Shown here piece after piece: positions 3,734 through 5,332 of a stretch of DNA of 5,332 nucleotides (position 1 is its first letter; the number at the start of each line of letters is the position of its first letter). This DNA is from Halobacteriales archaeon. GTDB lineage: Archaea; Thermoplasmatota; SW-10-69-26; JACQPN01; JAIVGT01. Location: the NCBI GenBank assembly GCA_020201485.1, contig JAIVGT010000309.1, forward strand, positions 1 to 5,332, given 5' to 3'. Position numbers and translations under genes: made by a program. Under the pieces are notes generated by a model. It had not been told where the DNA came from, searched no databases, and saw only the letters and a program-made list of their open reading frames with translations.

Positions 3734-5332
3734 TGGGGCCGTAGCGGCGGTAGAGGAACACGCCCACGATGAGCGCGGGCACGCCGATGACGAGGCCGAG
3801 GAGCAGCGGGTCGTGCACGATGCGGCCCGGGTAGGCGTACTGCACGCTCACCGGCACGTCGCTGCGCGTCTCGCTCCGCCCGTCGGTGAAGAGCACGTTC
3901 AGGTCCATGCGGTAGTCCCCTTCCTTCGTGGGGAAGAACGCGCCGCTGAACACGCCGTCGCGCGCAGCGCCGTCCGGCGGGCCGCCGTCGTCGCGCAGCG
4001 GGACCCGCGCCACCTCCTCGCCGCGCAGCTTCAGCACGGCCTCCGCCTGCCGGACCGGCTTGTAGAGCGTGACCTGCAGGACGGCCTGCTGCCCGGGCTC
4101 TCCCGCCTGCTCCTGCACGCGCACGATCTTGCTGTCGGTGTTGCTCACGTCCACGAAGCTGCTGGCCTTGGCGGTCTCGAACGCGTCGCGCGCGCTGACC
4201 ACGACCTCCCAGATGCCGTCCCCGACCTGCGTCGTGTCCCAGTCCAGGCCGCCGCTCGGGCCGCGCTCCGGGGCCAGGTCGCGCGCCTGGTCGCTCGTGC
4301 TCGGCCGCGCCTGCACGCGCACCGTGACCGCGTCGCCGTCCTTGTCCGCGACCTCCCACGCGATGCGCACCGTGCCGCGCGCCAGGGAGCCGTTCGGCGG
4401 CTGCAGGGTGATGGCGGGCGCGTGGTTCTGCACGACGCTGCTCAGCGGGCTGCCCGGGCTGCCGGCGCGGCCGACGTTGCCGAGCTTGTCCGTGGCCGTG
4501 GCGCTGTACACGACGCGCGAGCCGCGCTCGCTGTCCGGGATCTGCGCCTGCCACACCTGCGGGTCGGCGGTGGGGCTCATGAGGGTCTCGCCCTGCGCCC
4601 CGCCGGGCGCGATGGCGTACGTCGCGCGCACCTCCTTCACGCCCACGCCCACCTCGCGCACGCGCGCCGTGAGCCGGCCGGGCTGGAAGCTGAGGCTGAC
4701 CTCGGGCGGGCTGTCGTCCACGTACAGCTTGCGCACGTTGACCGGCTCGACGTTGCCCGCGGCGTCCACGCTGGCGTAGAAGATGGTGTAGTTGCCCGAG
4801 CTCACGTACACCGGGCTCGCGCCGAGCGTGATGCGCGCGGGGCTGCTGCCGCTGATGGTGACGTTGCTCGTCTCCAGGTGCAGGTCCTCGTTCACCAAGG
4901 CGAAGCTGGTCGCGAGCACGCCGCTGCCCTCGTCGCTGCGGTCGAGGCGCAGGCTGGTGTTGCCGGTGATGCTCGTGCGGTTGCCGGGGAGGAAGCTGCC
5001 CTCGGGCGTGAGCACGGTCAGGGGCACGCGCGCGTCCACGGTGAAGTTCCACGCCCGCTCCGCGAAGCGGCCGAACGCGTCCCCGCCCCGCACGCGCACC
5101 TCGACCTCCTCGCCGTGGAAGAACGTGTCGTGGTACTCCAGCGCCTGCTGCGTCTCGCCCAGGGGCCGGGCGCGGGCCTCGACCTGCGCGAAGGCGTCTT
5201 TTGGCTGGACGCGCACCTCCATGACGAGCGTGGTCGGGTCGAGGTTGAGGTCGCTGAACGTCGCGGCCACGCGCACCGCGCCCGGCGCGTGGCTGCTCGG
5301 GGCCGGGACGAGGTCGGTGATGACGGGCGGCG
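3711..5332 (-). CDS. Multi-Ig-domain surface protein with C-terminal membrane anchor (5' end beyond window)
   Basis: The frame stays open to the right edge, so the gene is 5'-truncated here; 539 residues are visible. A GTG at 5276 lies inside an Ig-like domain whose first strand (PPVITDLVPAP) is upstream, so it is not the start. Visible residues form successive beta-sandwich domains: about 1-100; about 103-205, OmpL47-like with GNYTIFYASVDAAGNVEP; about 207-298, ending YSATATDKLGNVG; and about 305-398, with WEVADKDGDAVTV. A final domain at about 410-500 carries a probable Ca2+ loop, DDGGPPDGAARDGVF. Residues about 508-527 (LLLGLVIGVPALIVGVFLYR) form one transmembrane helix with a short basic tail, so the bulk lies outside the cell. 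Six N-X-S/T sequons suggest archaeal N-glycosylation. A role in adhesion or in surface display is plausible. No enzyme motif is visible. Confidence 0.88.
   Translation of the reverse strand, partial: PPVITDLVPAPSSHAPGAVRVAATFSDLNLDPTTLVMEVRVQPKDAFAQVEARARPLGETQQALEYHDTFFHGEEVEVRVRGGDAFGRFAERAWNFTVDARVPLTVLTPEGSFLPGNRTSITGNTSLRLDRSDEGSGVLATSFALVNEDLHLETSNVTISGSSPARITLGASPVYVSSGNYTIFYASVDAAGNVEPVNVRKLYVDDSPPEVSLSFQPGRLTARVREVGVGVKEVRATYAIAPGGAQGETLMSPTADPQVWQAQIPDSERGSRVVYSATATDKLGNVGRAGSPGSPLSSVVQNHAPAITLQPPNGSLARGTVRIAWEVADKDGDAVTVRVQARPSTSDQARDLAPERGPSGGLDWDTTQVGDGIWEVVVSARDAFETAKASSFVDVSNTDSKIVRVQEQAGEPGQQAVLQVTLYKPVRQAEAVLKLRGEEVARVPLRDDGGPPDGAARDGVFSGAFFPTKEGDYRMDLNVLFTDGRSETRSDVPVSVQYAYPGRIVHDPLLLGLVIGVPALIVGVFLYRRYGPIRVPGKR

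Noticed and set aside
3007..5052. Reverse-strand frame of about 681 codons, longest in the area
   Set aside because: Composition is almost entirely Arg, Ala, Gly, Pro and Gln, and it overlaps three better-supported genes. The neighbouring frame carries Ig domains and a membrane anchor.
5274..5276. GTG as start codon of the Ig-domain protein
   Set aside because: The frame continues upstream to the window edge with Ig-like residues (PPVITDLVPAP), and the GTG falls within that domain and lacks a signal peptide.

Overview
The window is very GC-rich, roughly 70% by eye, and densely coded. It holds five protein-coding loci and no RNA gene that I can recognise. Several traits fit an archaeon: a single-domain Lrp/AsnC regulator of archaeal type, start codons without Shine-Dalgarno sequences, a TATA-like element about 28 bases before the regulator's ATG (leaderless spacing), and exported beta-rich proteins with many N-X-S/T sequons. 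A high-GC relative of the Thermoplasmatota or another Euryarchaeota-like lineage is my best guess. This is inference, and a high-GC bacterium is not excluded.

Layout. Bases 1-158 hold no gene I can support. Bases 159-2290 (+) encode an exported seven-motif FG-GAP/VCBS beta-propeller protein of the CRTAC1-like type. It carries an ASPIC/UnbV domain, then a PKD-like and a macroglobulin/Ig-like domain. Its reading frame is broken twice, just after the Asp-rich motifs of blades 2 and 7, and conserved protein is missing at both breaks. It is therefore either a recent pseudogene or an assembly or sequencing artefact. Converging on it with a 4-base overlap is a complete thioredoxin (2287-2613, -). 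About 200 bases of divergent promoter region separate thioredoxin from an Lrp/AsnC transcription regulator (2810-3253, +). A 165-base non-coding gap follows, with a CGCTC-rich run and three back-to-back hairpins. Next is a small hydrophobic membrane protein (3419-3733, +), which overlaps by 23 bases the end of a large C-terminally membrane-anchored multi-Ig-domain surface protein (3711 to beyond the right edge, -).

How the genes fit together. The two large genes at the ends encode extracytoplasmic, probably glycosylated, Ca2+-binding or adhesive beta-proteins. The middle holds two cytoplasmic housekeeping or regulatory genes, divergently transcribed from one intergenic region, so the Lrp protein could regulate itself and the thioredoxin gene (inference). 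Both convergent pairs overlap at their 3' ends, as expected in a compact genome. I see no clear new defence, mobile or RNA-based system. The most notable signal is the pair of similarly placed deletions in the propeller gene.
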